Assembly: GCA_019828595.1 (NCBI GenBank)
Contig: JAHQRK010000010.1
Span: forward strand, 2,418,001 to 2,482,000
Source of the DNA: Aphanomyces cochlioides
Lineage: Eukaryota > Oomycota > Saprolegniomycetes > Saprolegniales > Verrucalvaceae
Reading direction: 5' to 3'
Length of the DNA stretch: 64,000 nt
The notes under the pieces were generated by a model that was given only the letters and a program-made list of their open reading frames with translations, made no database searches and had not been told where the DNA came from. This document shows positions 11,713-22,180 of this stretch, piece after piece. How positions within the stretch are numbered: the first letter of the stretch is position 1; the number at the start of each line of letters is the position of its first letter. The position numbers and the translations under genes were made by a program.

Positions 11713-13502
11713 CAGAGGTCTGGGAAATTTAAGACCACACAGCAACCCTAACCCACTATCGAACTTCCAAAATTAATAATATTAATTATGACGATTAATT
11801 GAAATGACAGGATGACAGCCCGAACTTGATGGCCACAAAAGTTCTGACACGATGTCGAAAAGCAAGAAAACTTGGCCAAACTGCGGCGGTCATACACCGC
11901 TGCCTACAAGCTGAAGATCGTACGTGCTGTAGAAGAGCAAGGTATACAAGCCGTTGCCCAAGCCACGAGCATATCAAAAGAAACGATACGCCAATGGAAA
12001 CCTCAAGCGTTGGTATCACTTCCTTCCAAAGCGAAGAGATCGCCAGGACCAGGGAGACCATGTATATTACCTCAGCCTCAAGTAAGGATATAATATAATA
12101 TGTTATTGTTATTTGTTGCATTCATTAGAGCCTTCTCCAATTCATGGAGTTTCTACGCGAGAAGCGAAGGCCTCTTAGTACTTTTCACATGGTCCAATAT
12201 TTGAAATCGCACCACTCAGAATGGCTACGCGATTAGCTCGCTTCATCTGAGTGTATCAGTGACCCATACAAGAATATTGGGTCACTTTGCCGTGATTTCG
12301 CCATTCGCCACAACTTTTCATGGCGGCGTGCATCAAAATCTTCGTGTCCATTGACACGTGAAGAACTGCGCGACACGAAAAAGAAGTTCTGTGATCAATT
12401 TTGGCGAGACTATAGGTATATAACTAACGAAAATATCATTAATGAAGACGAAACGGGTATCTATTGTGATACTCCTCCTCGGTATCTATGGGCACAGATC
12501 GGCCAAGATACCTCTGTGAACTCGAGTGAAAAGTCGTCCGCTCGTTTAACCGTGGTGCTTTCTGCTCGCAGCAATGATATAAATTAGTGTTATACTAACT
12601 GCTTCAAACACTATTTACAGGTGAAAGACTACCAATACTGTTCATCATTATGGGTGAAAAAGGTGGATACATTGAGCAAGATGAATTACGCGAATATCCT
12701 CAAGAGCACCTATATTTTGTTCAAAAGAATGCCTGGATGGACAGTGATGGATGGAAATATTTCCTTCATGCGCTGATGAGGTACTATTTAAATTTCACTC
12801 TATTTATGTTTAACACTATTTAGACCTGACTTGCGCGGGCCAACACTATTTGTTGTTGACAATTTTGCCGCGCATGTCAGCGAAGAGAGCGTCTCTATTG
12901 TTGAGGAAGAATTGAGTTCTTACCTCTGTCCTCTCCCAAAGAATTGCACCTCTGTGTTGCAGCCTTTGGACGTGGGCGTCATGGGCCCCTTCAAGAGTAT
13001 TTTACGGAGAATGTGGCTTGCCGAAACAACAACGCAACGAACAGCCAAAGAAAAGAGAAAGGCTACGATTGAACGAGCCATTGCAGCTTGGAATGCAATT
13101 AGCTCTGAAACAAGTAGATCTAGTTTCAAGAAAGCGTTGCCTAAAGAAGGTTAATTCAGCATTGTTCATTTTCCTTTTCTTTGATCACATCGAGTTCATG
13201 AATGAATTGCATCCTCGACAGGCACATCATTAATATTAATTTATGGAGGTTTCTGTGTTTCTTGAAATCTGTATTGGTTATGGATCAAAACAATGCTCTA
13301 CTGGGTCATTGGCATTCTGTATTTAGTTTTGTAGTATATGCAATTGCAGGATCTCTTACTCAACTGAGTGCTGTTATGTTTCTACAATTCAATTATCATA
13401 TAATATAGGATATTATATATAGAAGGTGTAAGAGTCACGTTGAACTTGAAACTGGCCAATCAACGAGCATTTTTCTGTGGTCTTAAATTTCCCAGACCTC
13501 TG
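11713..13502 (+). mobile_element. pogo/Tigger-type DNA transposon with perfect 27-bp TIRs
   Basis: The first 27 bases (11713-11739, beginning CAGAGGTCTGGGAAATTTAA) are the exact reverse complement of 13476-13502. TA occurs directly outside both ends (11711-11712 and 13503-13504), the target duplication expected of Tc1/mariner/pogo elements. The 1790-bp body encodes a pogo-like transposase that has begun to decay. Perfect ends next to a damaged gene suggest recent movement, perhaps driven by another copy. Confidence 0.92.
11872..13154 (+). pseudogene. pogo-like DDE transposase (disabled)
   Basis: The N-terminus is a CENP-B/Psq-type helix-turn-helix (RRSYTAAYKLKIVRAVEEQG). The catalytic region has EDETG, VVDNFAAH and LQPLDVGVMGPFK, giving the three acidic positions of the pogo DDD triad. 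Three introns are plausible: about 12080-12128 (GTAAGG...TTAG), 12587-12621 and 12781-12823. Two lesions are visible. The only upstream ATG is one base out of frame, and a TAG at 12231-12233 interrupts the linker between the DNA-binding and catalytic parts. The stop is the TAA after KALPKEG. Confidence 0.8.
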
Positions 13503-13504
13503 TA

Positions 13505-14339
13505 ATTGATCAAAAACATCCAATTTATTAAAGAGAAAAATGAATGTTTTTGATAGAGCCACACATCCTTTGCGAGATGACTGTGTCGTGTTAGATGTTG
13601 ATGCATTCTTGATTGCACCGTGAATTCTTGTGTATAAACAATACATTCTATTGGAACCAGCTCACATAAGCTTATGTCGACTTGACAGAGAAAGAAACCC
13701 AGTTCTTATGGACTCCTGCGTTATCTGAATTTCCAGCGTTTTTGATAAGGAGTTCTACTAAAACTGCTACACCAACTTGAAACGGCAAAATATCTACAAC
13801 TTACCAAGATTTCTGACGCCTCGCGATACGAATCCGCCGACATACCGACTACAAGATAAGAATTTGATTCCAAGTCGCCAGGATTTTCCATTCCATGACT
13901 GTCTCGTCCATGATTTAAAAATCAAGATCTAGCAAAGGATCGAACACGGCAATCCTGATCGTCCTTGAAAGCTCCTTCATGTGGGACTTCAAGGGGCCAT
14001 CAATGAAATTGGCTGGAATACTTGCAGTAACATCTTGACCCACGTCTAGCATATTCTAGAGGGTAGAATACATACTCTGGTCGTCAAGCCAGACATTGCC
14101 TCCAATACTCCACGCCAGTCTAACAGTCATGTCTACCTCAACTAAACAGAGCCTTGCACTCATGTCGTTGAGGAAAAGGGGGACAATAAGTCGCCCCCCA
14201 ATGGATCAAGCATCAAACATATAAAGGAGTTTAATCCGCTCGTCAAATACTCACTGGTTTCCTTGCCATTCAAGATGAGGAATTCAGCCATTTCCCAGTG
14301 GCTCGAGCTCATGGCCATCTATAGCGCTTCGGTTGAGCA
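13505..14339. other. Intergenic with a possible ankyrin relic
   Basis: Mostly unrecognised. On the minus strand around 14235-14315 the translation AMSSSHWEMAEFLILNG resembles one ankyrin repeat. It lies just beyond the stop of the ankyrin gene at 14340, so it may be a decayed repeat once joined to it. Confidence 0.35.
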
Positions 14340-15926
14340 TCAATCTCTTTTGTATTGATGAAGGAACTTGACGATATCCAAATGGCCATTGAGAGATGAA
14401 AATTCCATTGCGGACGGGATATGTCCCTCGGATCGATTCTCCTGCAGAAACTTCACAATTTCAAAGTATCCCCTTGCCGCGGCAGAATTCATGGCCCTCG
14501 TAGTGCATCCTTCATGGCGATTTTCATGCAAAAATTGCACAACATGGAAATGTCCATTCATCGCAGCTTCATCCATGGCCTTAATTGTGCAGCCTTCGCT
14601 GCGGTTGTAGTGTAGAAATTTCACAATTTCCAAATTTCCTTTTGAGGCTGCACCATCCATTGCTCGTGTCGTGCATCCTTGTTGTCCGTTGAAATGCATC
14701 CACTGGACAGCCTCCAAATTCCCATAAAATGCAGCGCGATCCATGGCCGCAGTTGAGCTCATGAGTCCCATTCCCTGGAAGAATTGGAAGATGTCGAGGT
14801 GGCCCCAAGCACCAGCAGCGTCCATGACATCCCGCCAAGGTGCTTTAGGCTGACGAGAGTACACGTATTCAATCACTTGCAAGTGGCCAGCACGAGCAGC
14901 TCGGATAAGATCCCAAGGTTTGATCTCGACATTTCGTTCTTCCCAAAGCAACTTGACCAATTCGATGTTGCCTTTGCATACAACATGTTCCATTGCCTTT
15001 TGCGATGAGCCTTCGCTTCGATGGATGTGAAGAAATTTCACAACTTCTAAATGCCCATTCATCACTGCTCCATCCATGGCTCTCGTCGTACAGCCTTCAC
15101 CACGCACGGAATGCAAAAATTCAACGACTGACATATGGCCATTCGAAGCTGCCTCATCCATAGCTTTCCTCGTGCAGCCTTCGTTTCGGTGCTCGTGTAA
15201 AAATTGAACGACATCAAGATGGCCACCACTTGCTGCTTTGTCCATAGCTGCGGATGTTCCGCCTTCAAGGCGGTTCAAATGGAGGAACTCGACAACTCCA
15301 AGGTGGCCATTACCCGCGGCACCATCCATGGCTCTAACTGTACAGCCTTCTGTGCGGGCGGCATGCAAAAAGATAACAATGTCGAAGTGTCCATTCCGCG
15401 CTGCTTCGTCCATTGCTTGAGTGGTGCAGCCTTCAGAGCGATGATTATGGAGAAATTGGACAACGTCAAGGTGGCCATATTCAGCTGCACAATCCATGGC
15501 CAGCCTCGTGCATCCTTCTAAACGATGACTTTGAAACCATTTGACAGTCGGCAAACCCCCGTGTGCCGCAGCAATGTCCATGGTGAAAGATGAAAACGAT
15601 TGCAAGTGCATGGCATGGAGATATTCCAAGATATCGATGGCTCCGGCGTACGCCGCACTCTCAAGCACGACGCGTTTCATATCAGGTCGGATTTTGAAGA
15701 GAGCTTCAAGCCGGCTTGTCCCACGAGTTCCATACCACGTCGACAAGGCATCAATCATGCGGCGACAATCGTCCACTGGTTGGTCCAGCACTTCATCCCA
15801 GTCGTCTATTTCTTGTGCTACACGAAGCAAGGCCTGCATATCTTCATACACTCCATCCTGGAACTCCGAGATGAGGGCAACAAGACCTTGTGTCGCGAAA
15901 ACACGTACAATTGCCGGTTCAGTCAT
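14340..15926 (-). CDS. Ankyrin-repeat protein, 528 aa
   Basis: A single-exon gene. The ATG at 15926 (MTEPAIVRVFATQG) is chosen because the longer frame to 15968 opens only with TTG. After an N-terminal region of about 100 residues (EFQDGVYEDMQALLRVAQEI, typical of this water-mould family) come about 14 ankyrin units with a strict 28-residue period and consensus EGCT-RAMD-AA-NGH--VV-FLH-NR. Ankyrin stacks bind other proteins; no catalytic domain is present. The repeats are very alike, which favours gain and loss of units by unequal exchange. The gene is divergent to the ankyrin gene at 16474, and the shared 547-bp spacer probably holds both promoters. Partner and location are unknown. Confidence 0.88.
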   Translation of the reverse strand: MTEPAIVRVFATQGLVALISEFQDGVYEDMQALLRVAQEIDDWDEVLDQPVDDCRRMIDALSTWYGTRGTSRLEALFKIRPDMKRVVLESAAYAGAIDILEYLHAMHLQSFSSFTMDIAAAHGGLPTVKWFQSHRLEGCTRLAMDCAAEYGHLDVVQFLHNHRSEGCTTQAMDEAARNGHFDIVIFLHAARTEGCTVRAMDGAAGNGHLGVVEFLHLNRLEGGTSAAMDKAASGGHLDVVQFLHEHRNEGCTRKAMDEAASNGHMSVVEFLHSVRGEGCTTRAMDGAVMNGHLEVVKFLHIHRSEGSSQKAMEHVVCKGNIELVKLLWEERNVEIKPWDLIRAARAGHLQVIEYVYSRQPKAPWRDVMDAAGAWGHLDIFQFFQGMGLMSSTAAMDRAAFYGNLEAVQWMHFNGQQGCTTRAMDGAASKGNLEIVKFLHYNRSEGCTIKAMDEAAMNGHFHVVQFLHENRHEGCTTRAMNSAAARGYFEIVKFLQENRSEGHIPSAMEFSSLNGHLDIVKFLHQYKRD

Positions 15927-16473
15927 TTTGGAACTGGGCAAATTGATCCAATTGTGACAACCGGACAAGAAGTGGACGGCACTAAGAACATTTTTATTCG
16001 CCCAAGCAGCAAAACGTCACCAAGTGCAAAAAATCCGGAGCTTGATGGACCTTGATGACCACAGAGCTGACGAAGCATAACTTTAATACATTTGAGCCCC
16101 TCGTCTGGAAGCTGTTGCCCCTTGCGAGCTCGTTTTGATCCAACGGCATGCAGAAAAAAATTGTGGTCGACCAATCTTGCGACATCAACATTCTGACTTT
16201 GCCGTGGGAATAAAATATTCCCTCCCACTTAGTCCTGATTACTACGACGACTGTCGACGTGCGCCTTTTAAGCCCTCGACCGCAGTAGTTTAGCACTAAT
16301 TTCCGAGTGTATCGAGGACTAGAGCAAGTCTACAAGGCGAGTCTCTTTGAAATCTTGATGGTCTTTCCAGGTTGTTAACTTTTTTGCTCTACTGTATTTT
16401 TTTTTTTATATTCTGAGTGAAGGTCAAGTAGGGAGAAGACCTTGATGGGCATCCGCAGGTGCGCACTTTAGCA
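15927..16473. other. Divergent promoter spacer
   Basis: This 547-bp spacer separates two outward-facing ankyrin genes. A run of nine or more T lies near 16397-16408. No conserved element could be assigned. Confidence 0.4.
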
Positions 16474-18288
16474 ATGACATCCACGGCACCAATCCGCACT
16501 GCGTTGCTGCTTCCTGACGTCCTGGACAACATTACTGAGTTCCAATATGGTATTCAGCCTGAAATGCTTGAGCTTGCGCACCTTGAGTCGCTCCGAATGA
16601 GGACGAAATGGGACCGACCCAGCCTCTTTTCCCAGGACAATTTTGCATTATTTGATGCCATTCTCACGCCTTGGTATGAAGCACATGGCACGACACGGCT
16701 TTACAAGATGCAGCATCCTTTTATTCTTGCCCCGATCTTGTGCCACGCGATCTATAAACGGCGAATACCGATCCTTGCTTACCTCGATGCGATCCACTTT
16801 GATGGGTTCACAGTTGAAGCCATGGAGTGCGCGGTCCAACTGGGAGCCCTTGATGTTGTGGCTTGGCTTAATGCTCGGCAGTACAATGGCCGAGCAAATG
16901 CTGCATTGAATGTGGCGTGTGAATTGGGCGACTTGGAGTTGGTGCAATTTCTCCATAGCCACCTTCCTGTAAACCTCGACAGAAGCAGTTATGATTGCCT
17001 ACGTGGACCTGACATTGCTGCTTCGAAAGGCTTCACGGATATTGTTCAATTTCTACTCGAGTATTTACCCAACAATGTCTTCTCCAACGAATCTTTGGAC
17101 TTGGCCATCTCAAATGGACACCACGACGTGGCTCGTTTGCTCGCTGCCCATCGTCCTGATTTGTGCAATCCGTGGAGTTTGCAATTCAGCTTGATGAATT
17201 GCGTGAGTCGAAATGATTTGACTATGCTGGAGATTCTCCAAACGATGAACTGGGCTGAAGAAGTCGTCTTGAGCCTTTTGGACTTGGCATACAGAGAAGG
17301 ACGCATGGAGATTGTGAAATTTTTCTTCAGTGTTCGGGTGCCTGACATGTCGAATCCTATCGACATTGCTGCGAAGTATGGTCAACTTGATGTCATCCGC
17401 CGTCTTCATGAGAGCGAAATAAACGCCCATCTGTGCACCACGAATGCATTGGACTGGGCTGCCCGGTATGGTCATTTGGAAGTGGTCGAGTTTTTGACCC
17501 AGTTGAGGACTGAAGGATGTACAACCAGAGCCATGGACTTTGCAGCCGCAAATGGTCATTTCAAAATCGTCGAGTATTTGCATCGATCGCTCAAAACATG
17601 CACAACTGAAGCTGTGGACGGCGCCGCTTCCAATGGACATTTGCCAATTGTCGAATTTTTGTTTGCAAATCGATCTGAAGGCTATACTCAAAAGGCAATC
17701 GACGGAGCTGCGGCAAATGGCCATCTCACCATTGTTCTATACTTTGAAAATCTGGACCACAAGTGTTCACTTGATGGCCTAACTGGGGCCGCATCGAATG
17801 GCCACTTGAACATCGTGGAATACCTTGCTAGACACCAGCCAGAGCTCTTTTCAACGGATGTCATGGATGCTGCAGCGAAAGGAGGACAATTAGAAGTTGT
17901 GAAGTGGCTACACGAACATCGACACGAAGGCTGCACTGTTTGTGCAATCGATGGCGCTGCGGCAAACGATCATTTGGACATGGTAGAATGGCTGGGCACT
18001 CATCGTACTGAAGGATATCAATACGCTGTTCGAAATGCTGTCCTCAACAACAACGTTCGAATGGCAAGATATCTTCGGCAATACTGCACATACAATCCCG
18101 ATGCGGAGACTAGCCGCAAGTTGAGGAAACTCGAGGAAAAGGTTAACGACAACGACGATGACGAGGAGAATGATGATTGCGATGATGGCGATGACGAGGA
18201 GAACAGCGATTGTGACGACGGCGATGGAGACGATGAGGAGAGACTCGATCCTCCAAGTGAGATCGATGATGAATTTCGACCTTGCTAG
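16474..18288 (+). CDS. Ankyrin-repeat protein with acidic tail, 604 aa
   Basis: A single-exon gene. The ATG at 16474 (MTSTAPIRTALLLPDVLDNI) is used because the frame to 16459 begins with GTG. The N-terminus shares the family pattern of the neighbour at 14340-15926 (TEFQYGIQPEMLELA, LTPWYEAHGTTRL). About 14 ankyrin units follow; the later ones have the EGCTTRAMDFAAANGH pattern, while the earlier ones are more divergent. The last 45 residues are almost pure Asp, Glu and Asn with three similar acidic blocks (NDDDEENDDCDDGDDEEN), a low-complexity tail that the neighbour lacks. It is a paralogue of the neighbour that diverged after duplication. A protein-binding role is inferred from the repeats only. 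Confidence 0.88.
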   Translation: MTSTAPIRTALLLPDVLDNITEFQYGIQPEMLELAHLESLRMRTKWDRPSLFSQDNFALFDAILTPWYEAHGTTRLYKMQHPFILAPILCHAIYKRRIPILAYLDAIHFDGFTVEAMECAVQLGALDVVAWLNARQYNGRANAALNVACELGDLELVQFLHSHLPVNLDRSSYDCLRGPDIAASKGFTDIVQFLLEYLPNNVFSNESLDLAISNGHHDVARLLAAHRPDLCNPWSLQFSLMNCVSRNDLTMLEILQTMNWAEEVVLSLLDLAYREGRMEIVKFFFSVRVPDMSNPIDIAAKYGQLDVIRRLHESEINAHLCTTNALDWAARYGHLEVVEFLTQLRTEGCTTRAMDFAAANGHFKIVEYLHRSLKTCTTEAVDGAASNGHLPIVEFLFANRSEGYTQKAIDGAAANGHLTIVLYFENLDHKCSLDGLTGAASNGHLNIVEYLARHQPELFSTDVMDAAAKGGQLEVVKWLHEHRHEGCTVCAIDGAAANDHLDMVEWLGTHRTEGYQYAVRNAVLNNNVRMARYLRQYCTYNPDAETSRKLRKLEEKVNDNDDDEENDDCDDGDDEENSDCDDGDGDDEERLDPPSEIDDEFRPC

Positions 18289-18489
18289 TTTTGACGATTG
18301 GCAGCCATGCACATGAGTTCGCGAGTTACTCGACACGAACTAAAACCGTAATTTAAATGATTAACTCCAACTCTGTTTATACGAGACGACTAAGGACTCT
18401 TCGTTGTCAAGAGCCCATAAATACCCCTCAATGACAGTTAACAGTAGACAATTTTTTCAAGTTGCTTGTGGTAGCTATGCTCACTTCAC
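18289..18489. other. Upstream region of the Thr-rich gene
   Basis: Around 18455-18490 one frame reads FFKLLVVAMLTSLE, which looks like part of a signal peptide. No ATG precedes it in frame, so the true start of the Thr-rich gene may have been lost here. Confidence 0.35.
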
Positions 18490-19247
18490 TTGAACACTTG
18501 TTCGAAGGCAGTGAAAATTCGTCTCCGAATGACTTACCAAGCCTCGTACGTCATACGAAATGAAATGATTGCTGTGGAACGTCGCATCCAACAAAATCCG
18601 CCAACAACAACATCTCCTTCTTCAACGACAGAGTCCCCTGCAACAACCAAAATGCCACCACGGCTACACCAGTCACCACGACCGCATCTCCTTTGCCAAC
18701 CACTGCTACTCCAATCACTACGACGGCCACCCCACTATTTCTACACCCGTCACTACGACTGCTTCACCCGCCACCACCACTGCTTCAGTGAAGCAGTCGT
18801 TACAATTTCCGCAGCGGAAGTTGCGGAATGAGGGTGTCAGACTTCCGCAAATTAACGCAAACTCGACCGCAAAGTATATCTAGGTTGCTTCAACGAACTA
18901 AGCATGTGCGAAGTAGTTTAGTATATCAATCACACAACGTATCTGAAAGGTTGTGCTGCATTAAATCAATATCTATCGCTGCTGAAAGAGTGTTATATGT
19001 GCTTCCGCATTTCCGCAAAGGACAAAAAATGTAAGAATGGTACTGCCCAAAACTGTCTAGGGCCCATCTCTTGCTTTCAAGCCATGCTCTTGTTGTTTTG
19101 GAAATGTCAAAGTCTCAAAATGTTGGCCCGCCGTGAGCATATTCCGAGTTCTGCACATCGTGGGCACAATCGATGTGCTGAACGATTAGCCAATCAAAAT
19201 GAATTTAAGAATATTTTCAGCCAATAAAATCTTTGTCAATAATACTA

Positions 19248-21081
19248 CTACTCCGGTCCATAATATAAGTTGTAGTCGACTTTTGATTCGTGGAATTTTT
19301 CTAATTTGTGTCCGATCAGTGATCTAATTGGCCACACGAATAGAGCGAATCTCGGGCATTGATTGGGTGCTTTTTGAAGTACGGAACTCGGCGGGAAACT
19401 AGAGATATGAGCTCCCAAAGGGGGAGAATGCAACATTTTTGAGAACTCTACACCCGCTGTGAGCTCACAATTGCTTTTAACACACCAACAACATGACCAT
19501 TCCATCCAAATACCTTCTACCATGCCTCGACCAATTTACAACAAAGGAAACGGCCAAACGCAGTGGCTACGACTCGACGGAATCTCACGGGAGATGAGCG
19601 CGGCGAAGCCTATCAGCTTCTACTGGAGCGCTCGAGTCGAGGAAAGATCGATCGCGGCGCACTCGCCGCAGTTTCACGAGTATATGGCTGCCATTGGAGC
19701 GTAATATCGCGCCTGTGGGCACGAGCCCGAGACTCTCTTGCATCTGGGTCTCCCATCGCCGACATCACCACCAAGAGAAAAGGTAAAATCCTGTAGAAAT
19801 TAATATTTAGCAAACAAATATTCATTTATATGAGGATAATTTTCTGAAGGATTACTTCTCTAGGAAATTCTGGACGGATGAAGCTCCGAACTAGTAAACA
19901 AATCGAAGCTGCCATCAAGGCAGTCCCCTTGGAAGACCGCCAGACACTCAAGACAACTGCAGCTTCATCAGGAGTGCCAAAACAACCATCATGCGCCACA
20001 TCAACAACGATGGAAATCTCCGCTGGCGTTCAAGTCGAGTGAAGCCATTATTGACACTGGAAAATCAAGCTTGGCGAATCCAACACGCGATGAACCTTCT
20101 TCAACCTCAGTTGCATGGAGGCCATGTTTTTTGCAGTATGCGCGATCGTGTGCATATTGATGAAAAATGGTTCTATGTGACTAAGGCTAAAAGAAGGTTC
20201 TATGCGTACGGCGATCAGGAACTCCCATTGCGCCCTCTCAAATCCACCAAGTTCATCAAGAAGGTTATGTTTTTGGCTGCGGTTGCGCGTCCCCGCTTTG
20301 ATCCCCAGAAGAAGCAATTCTTTGACGTCAAGATCGGTATTTGGCCATTCATATCCCAAGTCGAGGCCGTCCGTTCAAGCAAGAACTGACTAAGGGGTAC
20401 TCGGGTCACCGTACCAAAGAGTGTTGACGCTGCGGCTTATCGAGAAATGGTCCTCAACAAAGTTATACCAGCGATACAAGCCAAAATGCCCCGTTCTGTG
20501 GCGCGTGTGAATATCCAACAAGATAATGCTAGCCCACACCGGTGTTTTAATACCGCTGAGCTTCGTAGGCATAGCATCATGACCATCGACGTTTCGAACC
20601 AGCCGGCCAACAGTCCCGATTTCAACGTGCTCGACTTAGGACTATTTAACTCTATTCAAAGTATACAGCAGCGAAAGAGTTCTCAGTCTATCGACGAACT
20701 CATTCCTGCTGTAGAAGCTGCATTTTGTGAACTTCCGATGGAAACGATCGGCAAGTCATTCATTACTTTGCAAAAAGTAATGGGACTGTCAATGAACGAC
20801 AACGGAGGCAACAATTTCAAGCTTCCTCACATGAGCAAGGACGCTTCCAAAATGAACCTGGCATCCTTCAACCTTCAGTGCAATCCGTCGGTCTTCAGCC
20901 AAGCTCTGAATTGTTTGAATTGTCAAAATTGAGTCGACTTCATAATATTGTTAAAGACAATTATATTTCTCAAGGGTATTATAAATTTTGAAGATCTCAT
21001 ACAAATTTCAAGATATCTTTTTTCGGCCTCAATACTTTATTCAAGTGAAAACTACCCAACTTATATTATGGACCGGAGTAG
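19248..21081 (+). mobile_element. Mariner-like element with Stowaway/Osmar-style ends, nested
   Basis: The terminal inverted repeat begins CTACTCCGGTCCATAATATA at the left and is mirrored exactly at 21057-21081. TA flanks both ends (19246-19247 and 21082-21083). A CTCC-x-CCGTCC-ATAATATAAG type end is characteristic of plant mariner-like elements (Osmar, Soymar) and their Stowaway MITEs; the resemblance is from memory of those consensus ends. The element sits inside the insertion 18788-21518. Confidence 0.88.
19522..20932 (+). pseudogene. Mariner-like transposase (frame-broken)
   Basis: Blocks of a mariner transposase of the plant-like branch lie in order but in different frames. First comes an N-terminal helix-turn-helix (RRNLTGDERGEAYQLLLERS, SVISRLWARARDS). 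It is followed by TIMRHINNDGNLRWRSSRVK, then the first catalytic Asp in RVHIDEKWFY, the second in NIQQDNASPH, and the third in NSPDFNVLDLGLF. The third acidic position is Asp, as in DD39D/DD34D mariners. Frame changes occur near 19565, 19985 and 20395. The gene is not functional as it stands, although the element ends are intact. Confidence 0.8.
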
Positions 21082-21852
21082 TATTCCTCATTTTCCAGTC
21101 TTTTCGGTGCCAAAACAATCTCTTCTTTGTCAAGCTTGACACGACACTACGTAATGTCGAAGCGAGATAATAACGATGTTTCCAAGTACTGACTTGGGAT
21201 GAAAACAATGAGTCCAATTAACAAGAAGCCGTCGATACAGTCTGGGACGTTGTGGATGTGGTATTATACCAACCTCCTTGGTTAGAAGAGGCTGCAAAAA
21301 ATAAAATGTTCAAAAGACCAGCTTCCTCTGTGCATCGCACACTAACCAAGATCGATCTACCTTACTTTCCATTGATCTCGAAGCGACATTTTGCGGAATG
21401 GCCCTCCTCAACTTCCGCGTTTTGCGGGAAAAGCCTGCGGACCAGTGCTTTCAGAATTTCGCATATTTTTAAAAAATATCCGCAAAATTCGGAAATATTT
21501 GCGGAAATTTTGACGGTGTGCTTCACCCGTCACCACCATGACTAGTCCGGTGACAACCACGGCTACACCAGTAACAACCACCCCGACGCCTCCCTCATAT
21601 CCTACCATTGTCCCAAGCACGACGACCAAGTCTCCTCTCACTACGACGACTAAGCCAATCTCGAGCAGCGTAAAGCCTATTACTACAGCCCCGTGCCGGT
21701 CATCAACTCCTACCACGACGAAGCACGGTGGAGTTACGCCTAAACCTTCGACAACCCCTTGCACAACGAAGACTATTCCTCAAACTACACCGTGCACGAA
21801 GTCTCCATCTTCCACAAGTTATGGCCCGGGATACCACACTCCACGAATGTAG

Positions 21853-22180
21853 CCAAGCAAGACTCCATGGCATAATCCAGAAGTATCAAATGTTCTTTCA
21901 AATATCGTCTTCATTACTACAATCGCCGCTGTCGCTTTCCCTGCCGTCAATTTTCTCAATCGCCAGTTACATCGACAATAAGGTCAAGAGTGATCAGTTT
22001 CATCTTCAGCCAAGAATAGCCGAGGCATTAATTGACCACCGCGGTGTTGAAGTCTTTCCGTGTCAAACGCAAATGGAGGCCTCCACCAACATGGAAGTCA
22101 TATACCGGCAGACGATAGTCTCTCACGATCCGAAGGTCTTGAGATTCGATTCTCTACGCAGTTAACCACGAACTAGACCG
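21853..22180. other. Intergenic, promoter side of the EF-hand gene
   Basis: A stretch of 328 bases between the end of the Thr-rich gene and the ATG at 22181. No feature was recognised. Confidence 0.35.

Larger units (their letters stand above)
18788..21518. mobile_element. Outer insertion (about 0.9 kb without the nested mariner), possibly hAT-like
   Basis: The borders are defined by a 7-bp direct repeat TGCTTCA at 18781-18787 and 21519-21525, and by the rejoined Thr-rich repeat frame. Near both ends the motif ATTTCCGCA occurs in inverted orientation (about 18803 and 21500). TTCCGC/GCGGAA words recur at both ends (for example 18806-18825, 21391-21430 and 21479-21505), as in the subterminal repeats of hAT elements. 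No own transposase was found, so it would be non-autonomous. Exact ends are uncertain by a few bases. Confidence 0.5.
18490..21852 (+). pseudogene. Thr/Pro-rich (mucin-like) protein gene split by insertions
   Basis: Two blocks code runs of TTT-P-S/A units: 18600-18787 and 21526-21852 (TSPVTTTATPVTTTPTPP, ending GPGYHTPRM and a stop). They become one continuous repeat frame if bases 18788-21525 are taken out, because TGCTTCA is present on both sides. The left block also changes frame twice (near 18655 and 18735), so the gene is damaged besides the insertion. Proteins of this composition are usually secreted or wall-attached and O-glycosylated; that is family knowledge, not shown here. Cys residues in the tail (PCTTK, TPCTKS) suggest a small disulphide-linked end. 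Confidence 0.6.

Noticed and set aside
14368..15521. Several 60-105-codon plus-strand frames across the ankyrin gene
   Set aside because: They are antisense images of the regular 28-residue repeats and share the same period.
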